Positions 1 to 5,844 of a stretch of DNA of 5,844 nucleotides are shown here, piece by piece (the stretch's first letter is position 1; every line of letters starts with the position of its first letter). The translations under genes were made by a program, and so were the position numbers. The DNA is from JANRKG01 sp033763635 (GTDB lineage: Bacteria; Cyanobacteriota; Cyanobacteriia; GCF-001939115). Under the pieces are notes generated by a model. That model ran no database searches. It saw only the letters and a list, made by a program, of their open reading frames with translations, and was not told where the DNA came from. Location of the stretch: contig JANRKG010000393.1 of assembly GCA_033763635.1 (NCBI GenBank), forward strand, positions 1 through 5,844, in the 5' to 3' direction.

Positions 1-2253
1 ATCAAGCGGTGTATAGATGTTGCCCTTGACCTTGAAACCACGCACATGCAGGTTATTGTGGTTGGTGCGACGGAAGGTGAGACGGTGAATCAACCAGGGA
101 TACCCGTGGAAGTTAAAGATAATGGGCTTATCCAGGGTAAAGAGCGAATCAAAGTCACGATCGCTTAATCCGTGCGGGTGTTCCGTATCAGGTTGCAACT
201 TGAACAAATCGATCACGTTCACAAACCGGATTTTCAGGTCTGGGAAGTGTTCGCGCAACAAAACAATTGCCGCCAATGCCTCCTGAGTTGGGATGTCTCC
301 AGCAGAAGCCATCACCACATCCGGTTCCTCCCCTGCATCGTTGCTGGCCCATTCCCAAATATCAATCCCCTTGGTGCAAGCTTTGATCGCACTGTCCATT
401 GTATAGAACTGCAAGTGGGATTGTTTATCGGACACAATGACGTTGACGTAGTTCACACTCCGGAGACAGTGATCCGCCACAGACAGCAGAGAATTCACAT
501 CTGGAGGCATGTAAATTCGCACTACTTCAGGACTCTTGTTTAAAATCACATCCAGAAAGCCGGGGTCTTGGTGGGTAAAACCATTGTGGTCTTGCCGCCA
601 CACGGTAGACGTGATCAACAGATTGAGCGACGCAATATCAGCCCGCCAGCCAATGTGATTGCAAATCTCCAACCACTTCGCATGTTGGTTCACCATTGAA
701 TCAATTACATGCACGAAGGCTTCGTAGGTGGAGAAGAACCCATGCCGACCTGTGAGTAAATAACCCTCTAGCCAGCCTTCCAGGGTATGCTCACTGAGCA
801 TTTCCATTACCCGACCATCGGGTGAGAGTTCCCCACCATCCTGGTCTTCAGGTAGAAATTCCGCAATCCAGAACTTCTTGCTGGCTTCGTAAATGGCCTG
901 GAGTTTGTTAGAGGTATTTTCATCAGGACCAAAAACCCGGAAAGTCGTCATGTTGTTTTTCATGACATCTCGCAGGAACACTCCCAGAGGCTTCGTGTTC
1001 TCAGCTTCCATAATTCCCGGTTTTTCGACTTTCACCTCGTACTCGCGAAAATCAGGCATCTTCAGGTCGTGGCGGAGTAACCCTCCATTTGCATAGGGGG
1101 TCGTTCCCAGCCGCTTTTGTCCCGTAGGAGCCAGTTCTTTTAACTCACGTCGTAGAGTACCGTTTTCATCAAACAGTTCCTCTGGCTTGTAACTCTTCAT
1201 CCAGGCCGTCAGTTGGGCTACATGCTCCGGGTTATTGTGCATATTCCCCATGGGCACCTGGTGCGCCCGCCAGAAACCCTCAACCTTGTGTCCATCGACT
1301 TCCGCAGGTCCAGTCCATCCCTTGGGAGAGCGGAGCACGATCATGGGCCAGATGGGACGGGTGGCAACTCCCGAATTCCGAGCTTCTTGCTGAATCTGGT
1401 GAATCTCGGTTACACAGTGATCCAGGGTCGCTGCAAGGGCCTGGTGCATCGATTCTGGGTCAGACCCTTCCACAAAGTAGGGCTTGTAACCGTAGCCTTC
1501 AAATAATGCCTTCAATTCTCGATGGCTAATCCGCGACAGAATCGTTGGGTTATTGATCTTGTATCCATTCAAGTGCAGCACAGGCAGCACCGCCCCATCC
1601 CGGATGGGATTGATGAACTTGTTGGAGTGCCAGGAAGTTGCTAACGGCCCGGTTTCCGACTCTCCATCTCCCGGCATGGCGACCACAATCAGATTGGGGT
1701 TGTCAAAGGCTGCACCAAAAGCATGGGACAGGCTATAGCCCAATTCCCCACCTTCATGGATAGAACCGGGGGTTTCGGGGGTGCAGTGGCTGCCCACCCC
1801 ACCGGGAAAAGAAAATTGTTTGAAGAACTGCTTCATCCCAGCTTCCGTCTCGCTACATTCGGGATAGAACTGGGAATAACTGCCTTCCAGATAGCAGGGA
1901 CTCAGGAAACCAGGGGCACCATGACCCGCCCCCACCATGAACAACATGTCCTGGTCAAATTTTTTGATGATGCGGTTCAGGTGGGTATAGAGGAAACTAA
2001 TGCCGGGACTGGAACCCCAGTGACCCAAAAGCCGCTTCTTGATATGTTCGGGCTTCAGGGGGTCTTTGAGTAGAGGATTTTCCCGCAGGTAAATCATGCC
2101 AGCAGACAGGTAATTGCAAGCCAGCCAGAAAGCGTGCATTTTACGCAGTTCGTCTGCACTCAAAGGTGAGCCTTCAATGGTGGAACGGGCAGCGCCAAAG
2201 GCACTGATTGAAGTATCCGTATCCAGAGTTGGTTTTGGAGGTGTTGCTACCAT
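1..2253 (-). CDS. xfp: Phosphoketolase (xylulose-5-phosphate/fructose-6-phosphate), 3' end cut by window edge
   Basis: This is a thiamine-diphosphate enzyme of the cytosol. The family splits xylulose 5-phosphate (and often fructose 6-phosphate) with phosphate, giving acetyl phosphate plus glyceraldehyde 3-phosphate or erythrose 4-phosphate. The minus frame stays open for 751 codons from ATG at 2253 to base 1 with no stop. Family members are about 800 residues, so roughly 50 C-terminal residues are missing. Visible landmarks are GHWG at 77-80 (His78), GAGHGAPG at about 108-115 (His111), the signature EGGELGY at 167-173, the cofactor-binding stretch DNP...GDGESE at 184-200, FRVFGPDE at 438-445, and QDHNGFTHQDPG at 554-565. 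These are hallmark phosphoketolase segments and none appears degraded. The ATG is preceded by GAGGAG with an 11-base spacer. In cyanobacteria such enzymes give a carbon-sparing route to acetyl phosphate. An acetate kinase gene often lies nearby in other genomes, but none is visible here. Dual substrate use is inferred from the family only. Confidence 0.97.
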   Translation of the reverse strand, partial: MVATPPKPTLDTDTSISAFGAARSTIEGSPLSADELRKMHAFWLACNYLSAGMIYLRENPLLKDPLKPEHIKKRLLGHWGSSPGISFLYTHLNRIIKKFDQDMLFMVGAGHGAPGFLSPCYLEGSYSQFYPECSETEAGMKQFFKQFSFPGGVGSHCTPETPGSIHEGGELGYSLSHAFGAAFDNPNLIVVAMPGDGESETGPLATSWHSNKFINPIRDGAVLPVLHLNGYKINNPTILSRISHRELKALFEGYGYKPYFVEGSDPESMHQALAATLDHCVTEIHQIQQEARNSGVATRPIWPMIVLRSPKGWTGPAEVDGHKVEGFWRAHQVPMGNMHNNPEHVAQLTAWMKSYKPEELFDENGTLRRELKELAPTGQKRLGTTPYANGGLLRHDLKMPDFREYEVKVEKPGIMEAENTKPLGVFLRDVMKNNMTTFRVFGPDENTSNKLQAIYEASKKFWIAEFLPEDQDGGELSPDGRVMEMLSEHTLEGWLEGYLLTGRHGFFSTYEAFVHVIDSMVNQHAKWLEICNHIGWRADIASLNLLITSTVWRQDHNGFTHQDPGFLDVILNKSPEVVRIYMPPDVNSLLSVADHCLRSVNYVNVIVSDKQSHLQFYTMDSAIKACTKGIDIWEWASNDAGEEPDVVMASAGDIPTQEALAAIVLLREHFPDLKIRFVNVIDLFKLQPDTEHPHGLSDRDFDSLFTLDKPIIFNFHGYPWLIHRLTFRRTNHNNLHVRGFKVKGNIYTPLD

Positions 2254-2264
2254 TCGTTGCGATT

Positions 2265-2270
2265 CTCCTC
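2265..2270 (-). promoter_or_regulatory. Ribosome binding site of xfp
   Basis: The minus strand reads GAGGAG here, a strong Shine-Dalgarno match, 11 bases before the ATG at 2253. It supports that ATG as the start, and the protein beginning MVATPPKP fits the N-terminus of cyanobacterial phosphoketolases. Confidence 0.75.
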
Positions 2271-2313
2271 TTAAAGGGACTTGATAGCCCAGTTGTCAAT
2301 TAGTTTCGACCCA

Positions 2314-2342
2314 AGTTTAAAATCGACTACGTTTCTTAACAA
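2314..2342 (-). promoter_or_regulatory. Candidate promoter of xfp
   Basis: On the minus strand, TTGTTA (2337-2342) and TAAACT (2314-2319) are separated by exactly 17 bases. Each matches four of six bases of the sigma-70-type consensus. Transcription would begin near 2307 and leave a leader of about 50 bases that includes the GAGGAG ribosome site. This is pattern matching in AT-rich DNA, so confidence is low. Confidence 0.3.
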
Positions 2343-2465
2343 AAGATTTTTTATCGGCACTAAATGTTAGCAAGAACACAAAAGGCAATTCAGGCAATTT
2401 CGAGTGAAAAAAGATTGATAGAAACAAGCTCTCTGTATGGGTTAAGGGGCAGGAAAAACAATTTA

Positions 2466-2495
2466 TTGCCTGAGAAAAATACCCCTAATTTTAGA
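2466..2495 (+). promoter_or_regulatory. Candidate promoter of the M50-like gene
   Basis: TTGCCT (2466-2471) and TTTAGA (2490-2495) are separated by 18 bases and resemble -35 and -10 boxes. A transcript would start about 30 bases before the coding region. The -35 candidate overlaps the inverted AGGCAAT copy, so a protein bound there could control it. The -10 match is weak. Confidence 0.25.
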
Positions 2496-2527
2496 ATTCA
2501 ACAGGCAAAATAGAAGAGTGATACAAA

Positions 2528-2534
2528 AGTAGGA
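2528..2534 (+). promoter_or_regulatory. Ribosome binding site that favours the GTG start at 2543
   Basis: AGTAGGA resembles a Shine-Dalgarno sequence but abuts and overlaps the ATG at 2534, too close to serve it. The in-frame GTG at 2543-2545 sits 8 bases downstream, a normal spacing. Using GTG shortens the protein by three residues and changes no domain. Confidence 0.5.
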
Positions 2535-3289
2535 TGTTACCTGTGACTAAGTGGTCTGACACTGATCCAAAGTTAGAGCCAAATCCTTCATCCGAACCCG
2601 ATCGGACTTCTCTGCTCTGGCTCATTGCCGCCGCCATTGCTACCGTTTTTCTCTGGCAGGTGCCCATTGGCAACTATCTGCTATATCCATTTTCTATCCT
2701 GGCAACCTGGTTCCATGAGATGGGGCATGGGTTGACGGCAATGCTGTTGGGCGGACGTTTTGAGCGACTATTGATTTTTCCCAATGGTTCGGGATTGGCC
2801 TATCACCGGGGCTTTCTGTTTCTGGGGCCGATCGGTCGAGCCTTGGTTTCCGCTGGGGGGCCGATGGGCCCAGCATTCGCAGGAGCAGCCTTTATTCTGG
2901 CTTCCCAAAAGGCTCGATCGTCTCGCTGGGCACTGATCCTCCTGGGATCGTTGCTGATCTTGTCTGCCGTAATCTGGGTGCGATCGGCCTTCGGGTTGGT
3001 GTTTGTGCCACTGGCGGGTCTGGGGGTGCTGGCGATCGCCCTGTTAGGCCCGAACTGGATGCAACAATTCTCGATTCAGTTTTTAGGGGTGCAAGCCTGT
3101 ATCAGCCTGTTTCATCAGGTGGATTACCTGTTCATGAATCGGGCTGTAATTGGGGGCCAAGTGCAACTCTCAGACTCGGCCCAAATTGCATCCCAACTCC
3201 TCCTGCCCTATTGGTTCTGGGGCGGGTTGATGGTGATCGCCTCTCTGGTTCTGCTGGTTCAGAGTTTGCGAGTCACCTATCGGCTTTAG
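2534..3289 (+). CDS. Putative membrane zinc metallopeptidase, M50-like (M50B type)
   Basis: The 251-residue product is strongly hydrophobic. After a polar N-terminus of about 26 residues, a membrane segment covers roughly 27-47. The zinc-peptidase motif HEMGH follows at 61-65 inside a hydrophobic stretch, as in intramembrane site-2-type proteases. AGGPMGP lies at 107-113, and further membrane segments lie near 101-124, 131-148, 150-171 and 223-246. The two histidines and the glutamate are intact. The third zinc ligand is unclear; Asp197 or Asp214 (in LSDSAQ) are candidates. The length and the lack of a PDZ domain fit the small M50B-like family rather than RseP or SpoIVFB. The substrate is unknown. 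The ATG at 2534 has no spaced ribosome site, because AGTAGGA (2528-2534) runs into it. GTG at 2543 (codon 4) has that site 8 bases upstream and may be the true start. The 3' end overlaps the stop of the converging phosphatase gene. Confidence 0.85.
   Translation: MLPVTKWSDTDPKLEPNPSSEPDRTSLLWLIAAAIATVFLWQVPIGNYLLYPFSILATWFHEMGHGLTAMLLGGRFERLLIFPNGSGLAYHRGFLFLGPIGRALVSAGGPMGPAFAGAAFILASQKARSSRWALILLGSLLILSAVIWVRSAFGLVFVPLAGLGVLAIALLGPNWMQQFSIQFLGVQACISLFHQVDYLFMNRAVIGGQVQLSDSAQIASQLLLPYWFWGGLMVIASLVLLVQSLRVTYRL
3032..3039. repeat. HIP1 octamer GCGATCGC
   Basis: This is an exact copy of the highly iterated palindrome found at high density in many cyanobacterial genomes, here extended to GGCGATCGCC. 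It lies inside the M50-like coding region and encodes part of a membrane segment. It is useful as a marker of lineage. Confidence 0.85.
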
Positions 3290-4164
3290 ACAGCAGGACC
3301 GATCGCGGCTTTCCGAACAGCCTCTACCAAATATTGATGAACCGTTGGGGAAGCCGCAACCAGTAAGCCCGTGCGTCGGTAGTCAGTGCAAGCATGAAGT
3401 GGCGGCGGTGGATTTCCTGCCAAATCCGTCACGAGGAATCCCATCTCCTGAGCAATAAAGGCCAGGGCGGCTCCGTCAATGAAGTTTCCCCCCCGCAACA
3501 CCGCCCCTGACAGATCCCCATTCATCAAACCACTGAAATTGGGGATCTGCATCTCCTGGGAATAGTGCGTTGTCACATCAATGACTTGATAGTGGTCTGT
3601 GAGTTGGGGAACTAAGGATGCAAGCCCCCACCCCAGCAAAATGGTCGGTTTTGTTTCCCCTAACTGCAAAGGTTGGGCATTCTCTAAACCACCCTCTAAA
3701 CTTCCCTGGAAGGCTCCCTGACCCCGCAATGCATAGATGAAGGTATTTTGGGCCGGAAGCAGGGTAATCACGGCTTCAAACTCATCCCAGTTGAGAACTG
3801 TCAGAATAATCTGGTAGTTGGAGTGTCCATCCAGGTAAAACCGAGTGCCATCAATGGGATCGAGTGTCACCAAATAATCCCCTTCTGGACCCAGTTCAAT
3901 ACTGCGGAAATACTTCGTGTTGTAGGTTTTCTCGTGTTCTTCCCCATAAAAGCGAATGTTGGGAAAAGAACCCAGCAGTGCCACTTCCATCATGGTTTGA
4001 ATGGAGAGATCCGCATCACTGAGGGCCGCAGCAAAGAAGTTATCTGCCTCCTTGGACGGGTGGGCGGCAATGCGACTTTGAATCTGATGAGCGTAGGCAG
4101 CGGCAACTTTGAGAAAGGGAAACAGGGTTTCCAGAATCAGGCGAGGGGTCGGAGATTGGGACAT
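3286..4164 (-). CDS. Inositol monophosphatase family protein
   Basis: The 292-residue soluble protein belongs to the Mg2+-dependent, Li+-sensitive sugar and nucleotide phosphatase superfamily (inositol monophosphatase, CysQ/bisphosphate nucleotidase, fructose-1,6-bisphosphatase types). Metal-binding elements are present: SDAD at 49-52, GEEHE at 74-78, and the signature LDPIDGT at 101-107 with Asp102 and Asp105. The C-terminal motif, usually WDxAAG, is represented by FIDGAALAF at 228-236: the aspartate (230) is kept but the tryptophan is replaced by isoleucine. The usual arginine and GSAA segment before it is not recognisable, so the substrate cannot be assigned. Inositol phosphate, PAP and sugar bisphosphates are all possible. 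The start at 4164 fits the N-terminus, but no clear ribosome site precedes it and a potential hairpin lies just upstream. The gene follows the CHAT gene on the same strand with a 62-base gap, so the two may be co-transcribed. The TAA stop overlaps the M50-like stop. Confidence 0.88.
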   Translation of the reverse strand: MSQSPTPRLILETLFPFLKVAAAYAHQIQSRIAAHPSKEADNFFAAALSDADLSIQTMMEVALLGSFPNIRFYGEEHEKTYNTKYFRSIELGPEGDYLVTLDPIDGTRFYLDGHSNYQIILTVLNWDEFEAVITLLPAQNTFIYALRGQGAFQGSLEGGLENAQPLQLGETKPTILLGWGLASLVPQLTDHYQVIDVTTHYSQEMQIPNFSGLMNGDLSGAVLRGGNFIDGAALAFIAQEMGFLVTDLAGNPPPPLHACTDYRRTGLLVAASPTVHQYLVEAVRKAAIGPAV

Positions 4165-4166
4165 GA

Positions 4167-4197
4167 GGCCAGGATTAAGGATGATAGTTCCTGAGCC
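4167..4197 (-). other. Potential hairpin just before the phosphatase start codon
   Basis: On the minus strand GGCTCAGGA (4189-4197) can pair with TCCTGGCC (4167-4174), giving eight base pairs with one bulged T and a 14-base loop. The stem ends two bases before the ATG. No run of U follows, so it does not look like an intrinsic terminator. It could hold the ribosome entry region closed or be chance. Confidence 0.4.
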
Positions 4198-4226
4198 ATT
4201 ATCTCGTAAGGATTGCAGATTTAGTG

Positions 4227-5844
4227 CTACTCAGCTTCTCCAATCAAGGTAAAGGCCGCCCAAGATTTGGGATCGGGATATTGTTGGAGGGTGGTTAGCA
4301 TCGCCTGACGCAACGCCTGGGCTTTGTCTGGTTTTTGCAACAGGTTTTTGTAAAACTCAGTCATTAACGTTGCGGTGGGGGCATCGGGCACCTTCCAGAG
4401 GGACACGATCACACTGGGAACGCCAGCCGTCAGCAACGATCGCGACAACCCAATCACCCCATCCCCCGTAATCCGGCCCCGGCCCGTATCACAGGCACTC
4501 AGGACGACCAGATCGGCAATCAGGGGTAAATCCAGAATCTCACTGGCATTCAGCATCCCATCATCCCGATCGGACGGTGCCAGGGCGATCGCCCCCGGCA
4601 CTCCCACCCGCTTGAAGTCCTCCAGTAACCCATGAGTTGCCAGATGAATGAGCCGTGCCTTGATCATGCGGGATACCACAGTGGCCTTCGTCGCCTGATT
4701 GCCAATCAAAGCCTCAGCCCCTAAGAGTTCTGCAATACTTTTGACTTCCTGTTCTGCCCCCGGCAGACTGGAGAGAACACGGGCCTGATCCACCAGATTC
4801 GGTCGGATGCTGGGCATTGTGGGATTCCCTACCAGCAGCACATCGTTGCCTTTCAGGGAAAGTTGGGTGGCTCCCCGTTGCTGTCTCTGCTGATGGGTAA
4901 GTGCCAACACCTGAACTGAGGGAGCCGTCAAAATGGTGTGTTGTTCGATGAGATATTTACCCTTACTATCCTGAAGGGCGGCAAAGGGCACCATGAACAG
5001 CGATCGTTGGGGAATGAAAATCACACGGGCTGTCGGGTCACTGGGAAGCAGATCGGCGATCGGTTGAATCAATAACTGATGCATCTGCTGGAGCTTCTGA
5101 TTTTGGGCCGCCGCACTCAACGCGGGTTGCGCTGCAATCACCGTACTCTCATTGAAACTAAATCCTCGAACGCCGATCGCCTCGCGCCCGGTCGCGACCA
5201 GTTCTTCCAGCGAGAGAGGAGATTTTCCGACACCCTGGAGGCTCACGTTCCGAAAGCTCACTTCCCCGGTTGGCTTCACAATCCAGATAAAAAGTTGCTG
5301 GTCTTCAATGATGGAATACTGTACCAGCGTTGCTTTTTGGTCACGGGCAACCCGTTTAATCTCGTCAATTTGGATGGGCCTGGAGAGCGCATCAGGAACC
5401 CGTTGCTGACCAGGGGCGCGATCGGTAATGCGTTGGGCCAACCGCTCCACAAACGCCCGCGCCCGACCCCGTTCCGCGATTTCCAACGCCGCCTCATGTT
5501 TGTTCTGGGCAACCAGGGATTTTTGCAACAATCCATAGGTTCGGGATTGGGTTTCAAAAATCGAAACTTTGCTGGCATCATTCAGACCGGGCCTCAGAGA
5601 TTCTAAGACTTCAATCGCCTTGAAAAACGTTTCCGTCGCTGCCGGATAATTCCCAGACGCTAACTGCAACCGTCCCAGATTGTTCAAAGTGACACTTTCA
5701 CTGGGCCGATCGCCCATTGCCCGATGAATCACCAGCGCTTCCTGATAGAGCTTCAGGGCTTGCTGGGGTTGCTTCTGCCGATCGTACACAAACCCGATAT
5801 TGCTGAGGGCCACCCCTTCCCCAACACGATCGTTGATCTTGCGG
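4227..5844 (-). CDS. TPR-CHAT domain protein (caspase-like protease fold), 5' end beyond the window
   Basis: The frame is open from the TAG stop at 4227 to the window edge, 538 visible residues. The GTG at 5813 is not a credible start because the ten codons before it (KINDRVGEG...) continue a tetratricopeptide repeat. Numbering from the codon at 5813, TPR-type repeats cover about -10 to 30 (VALSNIGFVYDRQKQPQQAL) and 33-72 (VTLNNLGRLQLASGNYPAAT), with a degenerate one to about 120. The CHAT domain fills roughly 160-528. The predicted catalytic pair of this caspase-like family is intact: His394 in LATHG and Cys441 in SACDTG. The conserved GDGVIGLSRSLLTAGVPSVIVSLWKVPD region follows; only its position (450-477) and order matter here. 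TPRs usually bind partner proteins and CHAT domains can be proteases, but substrate and trigger are unknown. Such proteins are abundant in cyanobacteria. No CRISPR or other defence gene is in view. The gene lies 62 bases upstream of the phosphatase gene. Confidence 0.93.
   Translation of the reverse strand, partial: RKINDRVGEGVALSNIGFVYDRQKQPQQALKLYQEALVIHRAMGDRPSESVTLNNLGRLQLASGNYPAATETFFKAIEVLESLRPGLNDASKVSIFETQSRTYGLLQKSLVAQNKHEAALEIAERGRARAFVERLAQRITDRAPGQQRVPDALSRPIQIDEIKRVARDQKATLVQYSIIEDQQLFIWIVKPTGEVSFRNVSLQGVGKSPLSLEELVATGREAIGVRGFSFNESTVIAAQPALSAAAQNQKLQQMHQLLIQPIADLLPSDPTARVIFIPQRSLFMVPFAALQDSKGKYLIEQHTILTAPSVQVLALTHQQRQQRGATQLSLKGNDVLLVGNPTMPSIRPNLVDQARVLSSLPGAEQEVKSIAELLGAEALIGNQATKATVVSRMIKARLIHLATHGLLEDFKRVGVPGAIALAPSDRDDGMLNASEILDLPLIADLVVLSACDTGRGRITGDGVIGLSRSLLTAGVPSVIVSLWKVPDAPTATLMTEFYKNLLQKPDKAQALRQAMLTTLQQYPDPKSWAAFTLIGEAE
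4585..4592. repeat. HIP1 octamer GCGATCGC
   Basis: This second exact HIP1 copy lies in the CHAT-domain coding region and sits in a longer palindrome, GGGCGATCGCCC (4583-4594). Several one-mismatch relatives with the CGATCG core occur nearby in the same gene, consistent with a cyanobacterial chromosome. Confidence 0.85.

Larger units (their letters stand above)
2254..2533. promoter_or_regulatory. Divergent intergenic region between xfp and the M50-like gene
   Basis: This AT-rich 280-base gap separates two genes that point away from each other, so it should carry both promoters. It holds no convincing open reading frame or RNA gene. It contains short copies of AGGCAA(T): two direct copies nine bases apart (2383-2390 and 2392-2399), an inverted copy (ATTGCCTG at 2465-2472) and a further AGGCAA at 2503-2508. 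These may be binding sites or chance. Confidence 0.6.

Noticed and set aside
172..2073. Several plus-strand open frames of 61-123 codons
   Set aside because: All lie antisense inside the continuous phosphoketolase reading frame, which has all the family motifs. Their translations resemble no known protein.
2271..2299. A perfect minus-strand TTGACA (2294-2299) about 40 bases before the xfp ATG, as a -35 box
   Set aside because: With a 17-base spacer the -10 would be CTTTAA at 2271-2276, and transcription would start near 2263. The GAGGAG ribosome site would then be missing from the mRNA.
3748..4194. Plus-strand open frame of 148 codons
   Set aside because: It is antisense to the phosphatase gene, whose minus-strand frame carries the conserved DPIDGT and GEEHE motifs.
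5079..5606. Plus-strand open frame of 175 codons and overlapping shorter frames
   Set aside because: These are shadows of the TPR-CHAT frame. No motif or ribosome site supports them.
5811..5813. GTG as the start of the CHAT gene
   Set aside because: The frame is open upstream to the window edge, and the preceding codons encode the first part of a TPR helix.
1..5844. CRISPR array, transposon, prophage, tRNA or rRNA
   Set aside because: I saw no regular spaced repeats, terminal inverted repeats, transposase or integrase motifs, or tRNA-like cloverleaf on either strand.

Overview
This window looks like ordinary chromosomal DNA from a cyanobacterium. Two exact copies of the HIP1 octamer GCGATCGC (3032-3039 and 4585-4592) and many CGATCG cores support this. 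So does the gene content: a long cyanobacterial-type phosphoketolase, a small M50-like membrane protein and a TPR-CHAT protein. I cannot name the genus from the sequence.

Layout: bases 1-2253 (minus strand) hold most of a phosphoketolase gene (xfp). Its start is inside the window and its last few dozen codons lie beyond base 1. A 280-base AT-rich divergent intergenic region (2254-2533) separates it from a plus-strand gene for a roughly 250-residue membrane protein with an HExxH zinc-peptidase motif (2534-3289). That gene converges on a minus-strand inositol-monophosphatase-family gene (3286-4164), and their stop codons overlap. Upstream of the phosphatase on the same strand, 62 bases away, is a TPR-CHAT protein gene (4227 to beyond 5844). 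Its N-terminal part lies outside the window.

Functional links: xfp is a central-carbon enzyme that makes acetyl phosphate from sugar phosphates. It shares only its upstream region with the M50-like gene. The CHAT and phosphatase genes may be co-transcribed, but nothing shows a shared function. I see no CRISPR array, transposase, tRNA, rRNA or phage gene, and no convincing new multi-gene system. The points most worth a second look are the intact His/Cys pair of the CHAT protease-like domain, a start-codon choice in the M50-like gene, a hairpin against the phosphatase start codon, the interlocked convergent stops, and a repeated AGGCAAT motif in the divergent promoter region.
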